A stretch of DNA of 64,000 nucleotides from a bacterium. Lineage in GTDB: Bacteria > Sysuimicrobiota > Sysuimicrobiia > Sysuimicrobiales > Segetimicrobiaceae. Below are positions 33,674 to 47,165 of this stretch, in pieces. The stretch is taken from contig DATGFS010000048.1 in the NCBI GenBank assembly GCA_035308905.1, positions 185,422 to 249,421 of the forward strand, given 5' to 3'. Under the pieces are notes generated by a model. The model ran no database searches and was not told the origin of the DNA. It saw only the letters and a list, made by a program, of their open reading frames with translations. The position numbers and the translations under genes are program-made. How positions within the stretch are numbered: position 1 is the first letter of the stretch; each line of letters begins with the position of its first letter.

Positions 33674-34339
33674 GTGGCCGGCGGCGCCGGTTTCTTGGTT
33701 GCCGGCGCGTCCTTGGGTGGCGCCGCAGGCCCAGGGTCGGCCGACACTGACTACCGGATGGATCGCCAAGCCGTGAATCACGAGTCGCTCCTCGACCGGC
33801 TGCGCCCGCACGTGCCGTGGGGCCTCACGACGCCGCGGGAAGAGCGGGGCCGCTCGATCATCTTCGTGACGGTCGGCGCGCTGCTCGACGTGCTCGGCGC
33901 CGCCCGGGACCGCCTCGGCCTCGACATGCTGGTCGATCTCACGGCATGGGACCGCATCCCCGCGTCGCCGCGGTTCGAGGTCGTCTACCTGCTCGGCCGC
34001 GCCGGCTCCGCCGACCGGCTGACGGTGAAGGTGCAGGCGGACGGCGACCCGCCGCGCCTGCCGACCGCGACGGGTCTCTACCGCGCGGCCGCTTTCGCCG
34101 AGCGCGAGGTCTACGACATGTTCGGCGTCGTCTTCGACGGCCACCCCGATCTGCGGCGCATTCTCATGCCGGACGACTGGGAAGGCCACCCGCTGCGGCG
34201 CGACTATTCGCTGTCCGAGGAGCCGGTCGAGTTTCACGGCCACACGCCGAAGGTGCCGAGCGCGATCATTCCTTACTTCCCGCCGGGGAGCGGATCCGGA
34301 TCGGGAGGCACGACGCCGCCCGGCGGCCCGCAGCCATGA
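33674..34339 (+). CDS. nuoC: NADH-quinone oxidoreductase subunit C
   Basis: 221 aa from GTG 33674, four bases after nuoB. The conserved core begins near LLDRLRPHVPWG; DLTAWDRIP, REVYDMFGVVFDGHPDLRRI and DDWEGHPLRRDYSL are the 30 kDa-subunit signatures. Subunit C is fused to D in some species but separate here. The first 28 residues are Gly/Ala-rich and unlike other NuoC N-termini, so ATG 33758 (193 aa) may be the true start; neither has a clear ribosome-binding site. The tail ends in a Gly/Ser/Pro-rich linker and overlaps nuoD by ATGA. Confidence 0.93.
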   Translation: MAGGAGFLVAGASLGGAAGPGSADTDYRMDRQAVNHESLLDRLRPHVPWGLTTPREERGRSIIFVTVGALLDVLGAARDRLGLDMLVDLTAWDRIPASPRFEVVYLLGRAGSADRLTVKVQADGDPPRLPTATGLYRAAAFAEREVYDMFGVVFDGHPDLRRILMPDDWEGHPLRRDYSLSEEPVEFHGHTPKVPSAIIPYFPPGSGSGSGGTTPPGGPQP

Positions 34340-35541
34340 AATCAACGGCGGCCGGCACAGGCACGAACCATGCCGAAGGCGAGGTGCTGACGCTCAACGT
34401 CGGGCCGCAGCACCCGGGGACCCACGGCGTCCTCCGCGTGGTCGTCGAGCTCGACGGCGAGATCATCCGGCGCGCGACCCCGGAGATCGGGTATCTCCAC
34501 ACCGGCATCGAGAAACAGATGGAGGCGCGCACCTACCTCCAGAACGTCACGCTCGTCGACCGGATCGAGTACCTCGCCAGCTACAACGAAGAGATGGCGT
34601 TCTATCAAGCGGTCGAGCGGCTGCTCGGCGTCGAGCCGCCGCCGCGGGCGCGCGCAATCCGGATTTTGATGTGTGAGTTGAACCGGATCGGCAGCCATCT
34701 CATGTTCCTCGCCGCGGGCACGCTGGACGTGAACGTCACCAGTGTGTTTATGTACGCGATGACCGACCGGGAGAAGTACCTCGATCTGTCGGAGATGTTG
34801 TCGGGCCAGCGCATGATGCCCGGCTACTTCCGGCCGGGCGGCGTCGCCCAGGATCTGCCGGACGGCTTTGTCGCGGCGGCGCGGACGTTCCTCGACGGTC
34901 TGCCCGGACGGCTCGACGAGTACGAGCGGCTTCTCAGCGACAACCTCATCTGGCGGGAACGGCTCGAGGGCGTGGCGCCGCTCGCGCGGGAAGACGCGAT
35001 CGCGCTCGGCGCCACGGGGCCGGTGCTCCGCGGGTCGGGGATCGCGCACGACTGCCGGAAGCTGCTGCCGTACGGCGGCTACGACGAATACGACTTCGAC
35101 GTTCCGGTCCGCGCGGAAGGCGACGCGTACGCCCGCTATCTCGTGCGCATGGAGGAGATGCGCCAGAGCCGGCGGATCGCGCTACAGGTGCTCGACCGGC
35201 TGCCGGACGGGCCGATCATCGTCGACGACCGCAAGATCGCGCTGCCGCCGCGGGCGGAGCTTGCGCGCAGCATGGAGGCGGTGATCCATCAGTTCAAGCT
35301 GGTGAGCGAGGGGATTCATCCGCCGGCCGGGGACAGCTACGTGGCGACCGAATCGCCGCGGGGGGAGAAGGGCTACTTCGTCGTGAGCGACGGCAGCAAC
35401 AGGCCGGTCCGGGCGCACGTCCGCGCGCCGTCCTTCTACAATTTGCAGACGCTGCCGGCGATGATCGAAGGCCATCCGCTCTCCGATCTCGTCGTCGCGA
35501 TCGCGAGCATGGACATCGTGCTCGGAGACATCGACCGCTGA
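34336..35541 (+). CDS. nuoD: NADH-quinone oxidoreductase subunit D
   Basis: 401 aa, 49 kDa-type subunit forming the quinone pocket with NuoB. Signatures: LNVGPQHPGTHGVLR, GYLHTGIEKQMEARTY, NRIGSHLMFLA and GSGIAHDCRKLLPYGGYDEY. Length is standard. The ATG overlaps the nuoC stop. Confidence 0.97.
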   Translation: MKSTAAGTGTNHAEGEVLTLNVGPQHPGTHGVLRVVVELDGEIIRRATPEIGYLHTGIEKQMEARTYLQNVTLVDRIEYLASYNEEMAFYQAVERLLGVEPPPRARAIRILMCELNRIGSHLMFLAAGTLDVNVTSVFMYAMTDREKYLDLSEMLSGQRMMPGYFRPGGVAQDLPDGFVAAARTFLDGLPGRLDEYERLLSDNLIWRERLEGVAPLAREDAIALGATGPVLRGSGIAHDCRKLLPYGGYDEYDFDVPVRAEGDAYARYLVRMEEMRQSRRIALQVLDRLPDGPIIVDDRKIALPPRAELARSMEAVIHQFKLVSEGIHPPAGDSYVATESPRGEKGYFVVSDGSNRPVRAHVRAPSFYNLQTLPAMIEGHPLSDLVVAIASMDIVLGDIDR

Positions 35542-36009
35542 TGGCCCGGATGCTGACCGCGGAGACCCTCGAGGCGATCGCCCGGGCCCGCGCGCGGTAT
35601 GCGCGCGCGCAGTCCGCGCTGCTGCCCGCCCTGCACGCCGCGCAGGCACAGGTCGGGTACCTGCCGGAGCCGGCGCTGGCCGACGTCGCCGAGGCGCTCG
35701 GCGTGCCGGTCACCGAGGTCGCCGCGGTCGCGACGTTCTACTCGATGTTCCACACCGAGCGGGTCGGTCGGCACGTCGTCCGCGTGTGCACGAACCTCGC
35801 GTGCCATCTCAACGGCGCGGATCAGGTGATGGACCGGTTGTGCGACCGGCTGGGGATCCGGGCCGGCCAGACGACGCCGGACGGCGTGGTCTCGCTGGAA
35901 ATCGCGGAGTGTCTGGCTGCGTGCGAAGAGGCGCCGGTGCTGCTCGCCGACGCCGACCGCGTCGCGCGGGTCACACCCGAGGGGGTGGACGATCTGGTCC
36001 GGAGGCTCC

Positions 36010-36023
<14 letters not shown>
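35541..36023 (+). CDS. nuoE: NADH-quinone oxidoreductase subunit E
   Basis: 160 aa thioredoxin-like [2Fe-2S] subunit. Cluster ligands are CTNLAC and ECLAAC, with FYSMFHTERVGRHVV before them. With NuoF and NuoG it forms the NADH dehydrogenase module, so this complex I is of the NADH-using kind rather than the truncated ferredoxin-using form. Start overlaps the nuoD stop as TGATG. Confidence 0.95.
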
Positions 36024-37295
<1,272 letters not shown>

Positions 37296-37299
<4 letters not shown>

Positions 37300-39926
37300 G
37301 CCCCGAGGACCGCGGCGGTCCCGATGCCGGCGGGCGCGCCGCACCGGCGCCCCGGACCGGCCCCACGACCGGGCAGGGGACCGAGGCGACACGGCGGCCG
37401 GTTCCGGCCGCGCCCGCGGCCGGAGGTCCAGCCGCGGATCGGGCGGGCGGCGGGGCGGGGCCGGCCGTGCCGATGGTGCACCTGACGATCGACGGCCGCG
37501 CGGTGGCGGTCCCGAAGGGCACGACGGTATGGCATGCCGCGCGGCAGCTCGGCATCGAGATCCCGGTGTTCTGCTACCACGACCACATGCCGCCGATCGG
37601 CGCGTGCCGGATGTGCTTCGTCGAGGTAGAAAAGATGCCGAAGCTCGCCACCTCGTGCACCCTCGAGGCAGGCGAGGATATGGTCGTGCGCACGAACACC
37701 GAGCGCGTGAAACAGGGACAGCAGGGCATCCTCGAATTTCTCCTGGTCAACCATCCGCTGGACTGCCCGATCTGCGACAAGGGCGGCGAGTGTCCGCTCC
37801 AGGACAACACGCTCAAATTCGGGCCCGGCGCGAGCCGCTTCGTCGAGACCAAGCGTACCTACGGCAAGCACGTGCGCATGGGGCCGGCGCTGGTGCTGGA
37901 CCGCGAGCGCTGCGTGCTGTGCTGGCGGTGCGTCCGCTTCGGCGAGATCATCGCCGGCGACGACGCGTTGAAGGGCTTCGAGCGCGGGTATCACAGCCAG
38001 ATCGCCACGCCCTTCATGGACCCGGTGGAGAGCAAGTTTATCGGAAACACGATCGCGATCTGTCCGGTCGGCGCGCTGACGAGCGCCACGTACAGGTTCC
38101 GGTCGCGTCCGTGGGACAACCGGCACGCCCAGAGCGTGTGCCCGCACTGCGGCTGCGGGTGCGCGACGACGCTCGACGTGCGCGACAACGACGTCACGCG
38201 GATGCGGGCGCGCGAGCATCCCGAGGTCAACGACGTCTGGCTGTGCGACAAGGGGTTCTTCGGGTACGAGTTTACCGGCGCCGCCGACCGGCTGCGCACG
38301 CCGCTCGTGCGGGACGGTGGAAGGCTGCGTGAGGCCGTCTGGGACGAGGCCCTGGACCGGATCGCGGCGGCGCTGCGCAAGACGCCGCCCGACCAGATCG
38401 GCGTCATCGGCGGGGCGTCCGGCACGAACGAAGACGCGTATCTGTTGACCCGCCTGTTCCGCGGCGTGGTCGGCACGAACTCGATCGACTTCCGCGACGA
38501 TACCGCGTTCCCGCATCCGGCCGCCGAGGCGCCGTGGGGCCTCGGGTTCCCCATCGCCGACGTGGAGCGCGCCGACGTGATCGTTCTGCTCGGGTGCGAT
38601 CTCACGGAGGAGTATCCGATCGTGTGGCTGCGGGTGAAGAAGGCGGTCGACCGCGGCGCCCGCCTCGTGATCGCCAACCCGTGGACGCCCGAGATCGCCC
38701 GGTGGGCACGGCGCGCGTTCACGTACCGCCGCGGGAGCGAGCCCGCGATTGTCGAGGCGCTCAGTGGGGGCGCCGTGGACGGCGCCGCCGCCGGCACGGA
38801 GGCGCTGCGCGATGCGGCGGCGCTGTTCGGCGCCGCGGAGCGGCCGCTCGTGCTCGTCGGCCGCACCGCCCTCGAGCAGCCGGAGGGGGTGGCGGTAGTC
38901 GCCGCGCTCGGCGCGCTTCGGGAAGCGCGGCCCGCGGTCGCGGTGGGCCTTCTGCGCGGCCGCGGCAACGCCGGGGGGGCGCAGGCGCTCGGACTGCTGC
39001 CCGATATGCTGCCGGGCTACCGGCCGCTCGCCGACGCGGCCGCGCGCGGGGCGGTGGAAGCCGTATGGGGCCGGCCGGTGCCGGCCGCGCCGGGACGCAC
39101 CGTCCGGGAGATGCTGGCCGCGGCCCGCGCCGCCTCCCTGCGGATGCTGTACGCGGCCGGCGCCGATCCGGCCGCTTCATATCCCGACGCGGGCGCGTGG
39201 CAGGCCGCGCGGGAGCGGCTCGAGCTGCTCGTCGTTCACGAGACATTTCTCACGCGGACCGCGGCGTCCGCCGACGTGGTGCTCCCTGTGCTCACCTACG
39301 CGGAGCGGGCCGGCACCGTCGGCAATCTCGAGGGACGCGTGCAGCGCCAGGACCAGGCGGTGCTCGGCCCGGGAGAGGCGCGCTCCGATTCCGAGATCTG
39401 GACCGCGCTGGCCGCCCGGCTGGGCGACCCGTTCGCATTTTCGTCGTGGGAAGACGTCTCGGCTGAGATCGCGCGGCTTGTCCCCGGGTGGTCCGAGGAT
39501 GCCCGCGTCGCGCCCCCGCCGATCCCGGCGCGCGCGCGGGACGCCGCGGCGCTCGCGGGAGCGCGCGGCGCGGCCCCCTCCGGCGACGGCGGGCCGAACG
39601 GCGCGCTGCTCCTGGTGACGGGCACGCGGCTGTTCGACCGCGGCACGGCGGCCCGACGGTGTCCCGGCATTCGGAGCCAGGCGGGCGAGCCATTCGTGGC
39701 GCTCGCTCCCGGGGACGCCGCACGGTTGGGGATCGCCGACGGCGGCCTGTGCGAGGTGCGGTCCGCCCAGGGCGCGCTGCGGCTCGCGGCGCGCGTGTGG
39801 CCGGGGCTGCATCCCGGGCACGCCTACGTGCCCTGGGGGTACGACGCGGCGCCCGTCGCGACGCTGCTCGACGAGGGCGGGCCGGGGTCGGTCACCGTGC
39901 GGGCGCTGCTGCCCGCGGGGCGGTAG
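37296..39926 (+). CDS. nuoG: NADH-quinone oxidoreductase subunit G
   Basis: 876 aa from GTG 37296, or 817 aa from ATG 37473. The conserved part starts MVHLTIDGRAVAVPKGTTVW. Cysteines follow for the N1b cluster (CYHDHMPPIGACRMCF), then the N5/N4 ligands (HPLDCPICDKGGECPLQD, CVLCWRCVRFGEI, ICPVGAL). A molybdopterin-oxidoreductase-like domain with its own CPHCGCGC cluster motif completes the protein. The first 59 residues are a Pro/Gly/Ala-rich stretch of low complexity not usual for NuoG. It couples to nuoF by a GTGA overlap. Confidence 0.95.
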
Positions 39927-39933
39927 GCGCTCG

Positions 39934-40920
39934 ATGGCAACGACGGTGCTGGTCGCCGCGATCAAGAGCGCGGTGGTGCTCGGCGGGGTGCTGACCGCGT
40001 TCGCCTACACGACGCTGCTCGAGCGCCGGCTGCTGGCGCGGTTCCAGCTGCGGGTCGGGCCGAACCGGGTCGGGCCGTGGGGGCTCCTGCAGCCGCTCGC
40101 CGACGGGATCAAGCTCATCTTTAAGGAAGATTTTCGCCCCGCCGGAGCGGACGCCGTCGTGTATCTGGCCGCGCCGCTGATCTCCGTCGTCGCGGCGCTG
40201 TTCGTTTACGCGGTGATCCCGATCGGCCCGCCGGTGCGCCTGTTCGGCCGCGAGGTCACGCTGTACATCGCCGACGTCAACATCGGTATCCTGCTCGTGC
40301 TCGCCGCGAGCAGCATCGGGGTCTACGGCGTGATCCTGGGCGGCTGGTCGTCCGACAGCAAGTACTCCTTGATCGGGGGGCTGCGCTCGAGCGCCCAGGT
40401 GCTGTCCTACGAGCTGTCGCTCGGCCTCGCGGTGCTCGGGGTGATCATGGCCGCCGGGTCGCTGAGCCTCGTGGACATCGTCGACGCGCAGGGGAGGGGC
40501 TGGTTCATCTGGCGCCAGCCGCTCGCGTTCGTGCTGTTTCTGATCGCGGCGTTCGCCGAAACGAACCGCGCGCCGTTCGATCTGCCCGAGTCCGAACAGG
40601 AGCTGATCGGCGGATTTCAAACCGAGTACGGCGGCTTCAAGTTCGCGATGTTCTACGTCGGCGAATACGTCGGCGTCATTACGATGGGCGCGCTTGTGAC
40701 CACGTTGTTTCTCGGCGGGTGGCGAGGGCCGTTCCTGCCGCCGGTGCTGTGGTTTCTGATCAAAGTCTTCCTGGTGGTCTGCTTCTTCATCTGGGTCCGG
40801 GCGACGCTGCCGCGGGTCCGCTACGATCATCTGATGGCGCTCGGCTGGAAGATCCTCATCCCGGCGGGGCTGCTCAACGTCGCGGCGACCGCGTGCCTCA
40901 TCGTGTGGGCCGCGCGGTGA
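39934..40920 (+). CDS. nuoH: NADH-quinone oxidoreductase subunit H
   Basis: 328 aa, eight-helix membrane subunit closing the quinone chamber. [20 protein letters not shown] and [20 protein letters not shown] are the diagnostic loops, and [12 protein letters not shown] closes the C-terminal part. It follows nuoG by seven bases and its TGA overlaps the nuoI GTG. Confidence 0.97.
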   Translation: MATTVLVAAIKSAVVLGGVLTAFAYTTLLERRLLARFQLRVGPNRVGPWGLLQPLADGIKLIFKEDFRPAGADAVVYLAAPLISVVAALFVYAVIPIGPPVRLFGREVTLYIADVNIGILLVLAASSIGVYGVILGGWSSDSKYSLIGGLRSSAQVLSYELSLGLAVLGVIMAAGSLSLVDIVDAQGRGWFIWRQPLAFVLFLIAAFAETNRAPFDLPESEQELIGGFQTEYGGFKFAMFYVGEYVGVITMGALVTTLFLGGWRGPFLPPVLWFLIKVFLVVCFFIWVRATLPRVRYDHLMALGWKILIPAGLLNVAATACLIVWAAR

Positions 40921-41390
40921 CCCGGCGCCTCCGCCAGGCTTGGTCCATGCTCAAGGGGCTCGGCGTCGTCGGCCGCTATCTGTTCCGGGCGCCCGTGACG
41001 ACGTCGTACCCCGACCGCAAGCCGGGCGTGCAGCCGCGGTTCAAGGGCCGGCACTACCTGACCCTCTTCGCCGACGGCATGGAACGGTGCGTCGGCTGCG
41101 AATTGTGCGTCATCGTTTGTCCGAGCCAGTCGATCTTCGTGCGCGCGGCCGAGAACGACCCGCTGGCGCCGCACTCCAAGGGCGAGCGGTACGCGACCGA
41201 CTTTCAGATCAACATGCTGCGCTGCATTTTCTGCGGCTTCTGCGAGGAGGCGTGCCCGACCGGGGCGATTGTGCTGGGGCATGAGTACGAACTGAGCGGC
41301 ACGACGCGCGGTGACCTGATCTACACGAAAGACCGCCTGACCGAGCGGCACCCGGGCGAGTCCGGACGCGATCCCGCCCGTGAGGTGTAG
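40917..41390 (+). CDS. nuoI: NADH-quinone oxidoreductase subunit I
   Basis: 157 aa with two [4Fe-4S] motifs, CVGCELCVIVCP and CIFCGFCEEACP, which hold clusters N6a and N6b. The N-terminal amphipathic helix region (TTSYPDRKPGVQPRFKGRHY) is typical. It passes electrons to NuoB. The GTG start overlaps nuoH. Confidence 0.96.
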   Translation: MTRRLRQAWSMLKGLGVVGRYLFRAPVTTSYPDRKPGVQPRFKGRHYLTLFADGMERCVGCELCVIVCPSQSIFVRAAENDPLAPHSKGERYATDFQINMLRCIFCGFCEEACPTGAIVLGHEYELSGTTRGDLIYTKDRLTERHPGESGRDPAREV

Positions 41391-41395
41391 GTAGC

Positions 41396-41902
41396 GTGGA
41401 CGTGGTCCTGTTCGGGATCACGGCCGTCTGCGCGCTTGCCGGGGGCGCCGGCGTGGTGCTGTCGCGGCGGCCCGTGCACAGCGCGCTCGGCCTGCTGCTC
41501 GTGCTGATGAGCCTGGCCGTCGACTACCTGCTGCTCGGCGCGCAGTTCATCGCCGCGGCGCAGGTCATCATTTACGCCGGGGCGATCGTCGTGTTGTTCG
41601 TCTTCATCATCATGCTGCTGGGCGAGAGGGGCGAGTACCTCGGGGGCGGCGCCTTCACCGGTCCCGCGGGGGTGCCGCTCGTCGTCGCGCTGTGCGCGCT
41701 GCTCGCCGCCGGCCTCATCGACCTCGTGGCGCGTGCGTATCCTCCCGCCGCCTCGCCCGCGTCCTCGTTCGGAACCATCCAGGACGTGGGACGCGCGCTG
41801 TTTGGACGGTACCTGCTGCCGTTCGAGGCCGCGTCGCTCGTGCTGCTGGCCGGCATGATCGGCGCGGTGGCGCTGGGGCGCCGCCTGGGGCCGCGAACAT
41901 GA
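41396..41902 (+). CDS. nuoJ: NADH-quinone oxidoreductase subunit J
   Basis: 168 aa with five hydrophobic helices. [20 protein letters not shown] and [20 protein letters not shown] are the family core, including the pi-bulge helix region. GTG 41396 is five bases after nuoI. Stop overlaps the nuoK start by ATGA. Confidence 0.94.
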   Translation: MDVVLFGITAVCALAGGAGVVLSRRPVHSALGLLLVLMSLAVDYLLLGAQFIAAAQVIIYAGAIVVLFVFIIMLLGERGEYLGGGAFTGPAGVPLVVALCALLAAGLIDLVARAYPPAASPASSFGTIQDVGRALFGRYLLPFEAASLVLLAGMIGAVALGRRLGPRT

Positions 41903-42200
41903 GCGTTCCCGCGGCGTACTATCTCGGGCTGAGCGCGGTGCTGTTCGCCATGGGCGCCGCGGGCGTGCTGGTGCGCCGCTCCGCGCTCATCGTCTTCATG
42001 TCGATCGAGCTGATGCTCAACGCGGTCAACCTCACGTTGGTCACGTTCGCGCGGCTTCACGGCTCCGTCGACGGGCAGGTGCTCGTCTTCTTCGTGCTGG
42101 TGGTGGCCGCGGCCGAGGTCGTGGTCGGCCTCGCGATCATCGTGGACGTGTTCCGGTCCCGTGAGACCGTGGACGTCGACGACGCGGACGCGCTCCGCGG

Positions 42201-42204
<4 letters not shown>
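41899..42204 (+). CDS. nuoK: NADH-quinone oxidoreductase subunit K
   Basis: 101 aa, three helices, MrpC-like. [20 protein letters not shown] carries the conserved membrane Glu, and [16 protein letters not shown] the second. Standard length. It overlaps nuoJ and nuoL at both ends. Confidence 0.96.
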
Positions 42205-44170
<1,966 letters not shown>

Positions 44171-44174
<4 letters not shown>

Positions 44175-45712
44175 GCGCCTGGGCGCTCAGCGCGCTGATC
44201 GCGCTGCCCATCGCGGGCGCCGTCGCCGTGGCCGCCGTTCCGAGGCACCGGCCCGGCGCCGCGCGCGCCGTCGGGTTCGCCGCCGCCGGCCTCGCGTTTC
44301 TGCTCGCCGCGTGGGTCTGGACCGCGTTTCGCCCGGGTCAGTCCGGGCTGCAGTTCGAAGAGCGCGCCGCGTGGGTGCCCGCGGCCGGCATCGGCTACCA
44401 TCTCGGCGTCGACGGCCTCTCGGTCAGCCTGACGGCGCTGGTCGCGCTGCTGGTGCCGCTGGCGATCGTGGTCTCGGCCGACCAGGTCAAGGAGCGCGGC
44501 CAAGGATTCGTGCTGACGCTGCTGCTGCTCGAGGCGGGCCTCCTGGGGACGTTTCTGGCGCAGGATCTCGTCCTGTTCTACGTGTTTTGGGAAGCGATGC
44601 TCATTCCGATGTACTTCCTGATCGCGTTGTGGGGCGGGCCGGCGAGGCGCGGCGCCGCGATCAAGTTTCTCCTGTACACGCTGTCCGGCAGCGTGCTGAT
44701 GCTGCTGGCGATCATCGCCGTTTATCTGCAGGGCGGGCGGGTCCTCGGCGCGCCGACGTTCGATCTGCCGGCGCTGCTCGCCCGGCCGCTCGGCGTGTCC
44801 CCGGCGTTCGAGGCGCTGCTCTTCGGCGCGTTCGCGGTGGCGTTCGCGATCAAGATGCCTGTCTGGCCGCTGCACACCTGGCTGCCCGATGCCTACGCCG
44901 AGGCCCCCCCGGTGGTGACGGTGCTGCTCGCCGGGCTGATGGCCAAAGCCGGCGCGTACGGCCTGCTGCGGTTTTGTCTGCCGCTGTTTCCCGACGCCGT
45001 GCGCGTGTGGGGGCCGCTGCTCGCGTCGCTCGGAGTGGCCGGGATTTTGTACGGCGGCGCGGTGGCGTGGGCGCAGGACGACCTGCGGCGGCTGCTCGCG
45101 TACGGGAGCCTCAGCCACATGGGCTTCATTCTGCTCGGCATCTTCGCGCTTAACGTTGAGTCCGTCCAGGGCAGCGTCCTCCAGATGATCAACCACGGCG
45201 TCAGCACGGGGGCGTTGTTCGTGCTCGCGGGGATGCTGATCGGCCGGACCGGCCACGCGCGCACGGACGCATACGGCGGGCTCGCGGCGGCGACCCCGGC
45301 GCTCGCGGCGGTGACGCTGATCGTCGTCGCGTCCTCGCTCGCGCTGCCGGGCACCAACGGGTTCGTGGGCGAGTTTCTGATCCTGCTCGGCGCGTTCCAG
45401 ACGCACCCGGTCCACGCGGTACTGGCCACGCTCGGGATCGTACTCGCCGCGGCGTATCTGTTGGCCTTCGTCGGCCGGATCTTCCACGGGCCGCTGCGCG
45501 CCGATCTTCGGGGCCTGCCGGATCTCCGCCCGCGGGAATACGCGGTGCTGGCGCCGCTCATCGCGATTATCTTCTGGGTAGGGTTCGTGCCCGGTCCGCT
45601 GCTCGACCGCAGCGAGGCGACGGTGAGGGCGCTGCTCAAGCCGCCCGCCACGTCCACGCCGATTCCGGCGATGGCGTCGAGACCGCCCCGGGGCCCGGTG
45701 GTCCGGCCGTGA
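44171..45712 (+). CDS. nuoM: NADH-quinone oxidoreductase subunit M
   Basis: 513 aa antiporter-like subunit. GVDGLSVSLTALVALLVPLA, FWEAMLIPMYFLIALWGG, KMPVWPLHTWLPDAYAEAPP and LLAYGSLSHMGFILLGIFAL are the family hallmarks with the Lys/Glu/His proton path. GTG 44171 overlaps the nuoL stop (GTGA); a TTG at 44156 would add five residues. The C-terminal 25 residues are Pro-rich. Confidence 0.97.
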
Positions 45713-47148
45713 CCTGGAACGACCTCGCCGCGGCGGCGCCGGAGGCGGTCCTCGTCCTGACCGCGTGCGCCGTGCTGCTCCAAGATGCCTGGGCGACCGG
45801 CGGCGCGCTCGAAGCCGAGCGCCGCGGCGCGGTCACCACGTGGCTCACGGTGGCGGGGGTGTGTGTCGCCGCGATCGCCGCCGCCCCGGTCCCGCCGGCC
45901 GAGATCGCGGCCTTCGGCGGCATGTACGTCCGCGACGGTATCACGCGCCTCGCCGATCTCATCACGCTCGGAACCGCCGGCGTCGGCGTCCTGCTCGCCG
46001 ACGGATACGTCCGCCGCATGCGGCTGCCGGCCGGCGAGTTCTGCGCGCTGCTCCTCCTCAGCGCCGTGGGCGCGATGCTGATGGCCGCGAGCCGTAATCT
46101 CATCGTGCTGTTTCTCGGTCTCGAGGTCCTCAGTCTGCCGCTCTACGTCCTGGCGGCGATCGCCCGGCGCAGCGCACGCTCGCAGGAGGCCGGCCTGAAA
46201 TACCTCCTGCTCGGCGCGTTTGCGACCGCGTTTTTCGTGTACGGCGTGGCGCTGGTGTACGGCGCGGCGGGCACGCTCGACCTGCGGGCCCTCGGCGCGG
46301 TGCCGGCGTCGCCGCTGCTCGGCGGCGGGCTCGCGCTGCTCACGATTGGACTCGGCTTCGAGGCCGCGCTGGTGCCGTTTCACAACTGGGCGCCGGACGT
46401 GTACGAGGGTGCGCCGCTCCCCGCCGTGGCCTTCATGTCGGTCGCGGCCAAGGTCGGCGCGTTCACCGGGCTGATCCGGGTCTTTCCGCAGGGACTCGCG
46501 CACTTGGCGCCCGTCTGGGGGCCGATGCTCCAGACGCTCGCGATCGCGACGATGGTGCTTGGGAATCTCGCCGCGCTGCCGCAGACGAACGTGAAGCGCC
46601 TGCTGGCCTACTCGAGCGTCGCGCACGCCGGCTATCTGCTGATCGGTGTGGCGGCCGGCGGGCCGGCCGGCGCCGGCGCGGTGCTCTTCTACCTCGCGGT
46701 GTACGGAGCGATGAACTTGGGGGCGTTCGGCGTGCTCGTGCTGCTGGAGCGCCGCGGGGCGGAGGCCGACCGCCTCGACGACCTCGCCGGCCTCGCGGGC
46801 CGGGCGCCGTGGGCGGCGTGGACGCTCGTCGTCTGTCTCGTCTCGTTGGCCGGGCTCCCGCCGGCCGGCGGCTTCATCGGGAAACTGTATCTGTTCCGGG
46901 CGGCGCTCGCGGCCGGCCAAACCGGCCTCGCGGTCGTGGGCGTCCTCACGAGCGTGGTGTCGGTGTTCTATTATATGCGCGTCGCCTACACCGTGTTCTC
47001 CGGCGAGGCGCCGGCGGACGTGACGGTGCGGCGGAGCGCGATGGCCGGGGCGGCGCTGGCCGCGGCCGCCTCCGGCGTACTGATCTACGGGATCGTTCCC
47101 GCGCGGCTGACCGCCGCCGTCCAGCAGGCTGCCGCGCTGCTCAAGTAG
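45709..47148 (+). CDS. nuoN: NADH-quinone oxidoreductase subunit N
   Basis: 479 aa, last antiporter-like subunit and last gene of the 14-gene nuo cluster in canonical A-to-N order. Motifs: EVLSLPLYVLAAIARR, QEAGLKYLLLGAFATAFFVY, VPFHNWAPDVYEGAPLPAVA and KRLLAYSSVAHAGYLLIG. GTG 45709 overlaps the nuoM stop. Confidence 0.97.
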   Translation: MTWNDLAAAAPEAVLVLTACAVLLQDAWATGGALEAERRGAVTTWLTVAGVCVAAIAAAPVPPAEIAAFGGMYVRDGITRLADLITLGTAGVGVLLADGYVRRMRLPAGEFCALLLLSAVGAMLMAASRNLIVLFLGLEVLSLPLYVLAAIARRSARSQEAGLKYLLLGAFATAFFVYGVALVYGAAGTLDLRALGAVPASPLLGGGLALLTIGLGFEAALVPFHNWAPDVYEGAPLPAVAFMSVAAKVGAFTGLIRVFPQGLAHLAPVWGPMLQTLAIATMVLGNLAALPQTNVKRLLAYSSVAHAGYLLIGVAAGGPAGAGAVLFYLAVYGAMNLGAFGVLVLLERRGAEADRLDDLAGLAGRAPWAAWTLVVCLVSLAGLPPAGGFIGKLYLFRAALAAGQTGLAVVGVLTSVVSVFYYMRVAYTVFSGEAPADVTVRRSAMAGAALAAAASGVLIYGIVPARLTAAVQQAAALLK

Positions 47149-47165
47149 AACTTACCGGGTACGCT

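Noticed and set aside
44893-46920. Long antisense ORF opposite nuoM and nuoN
   Set aside because: Spans the junction of two real genes on the other strand and has low-complexity, charge-rich composition.
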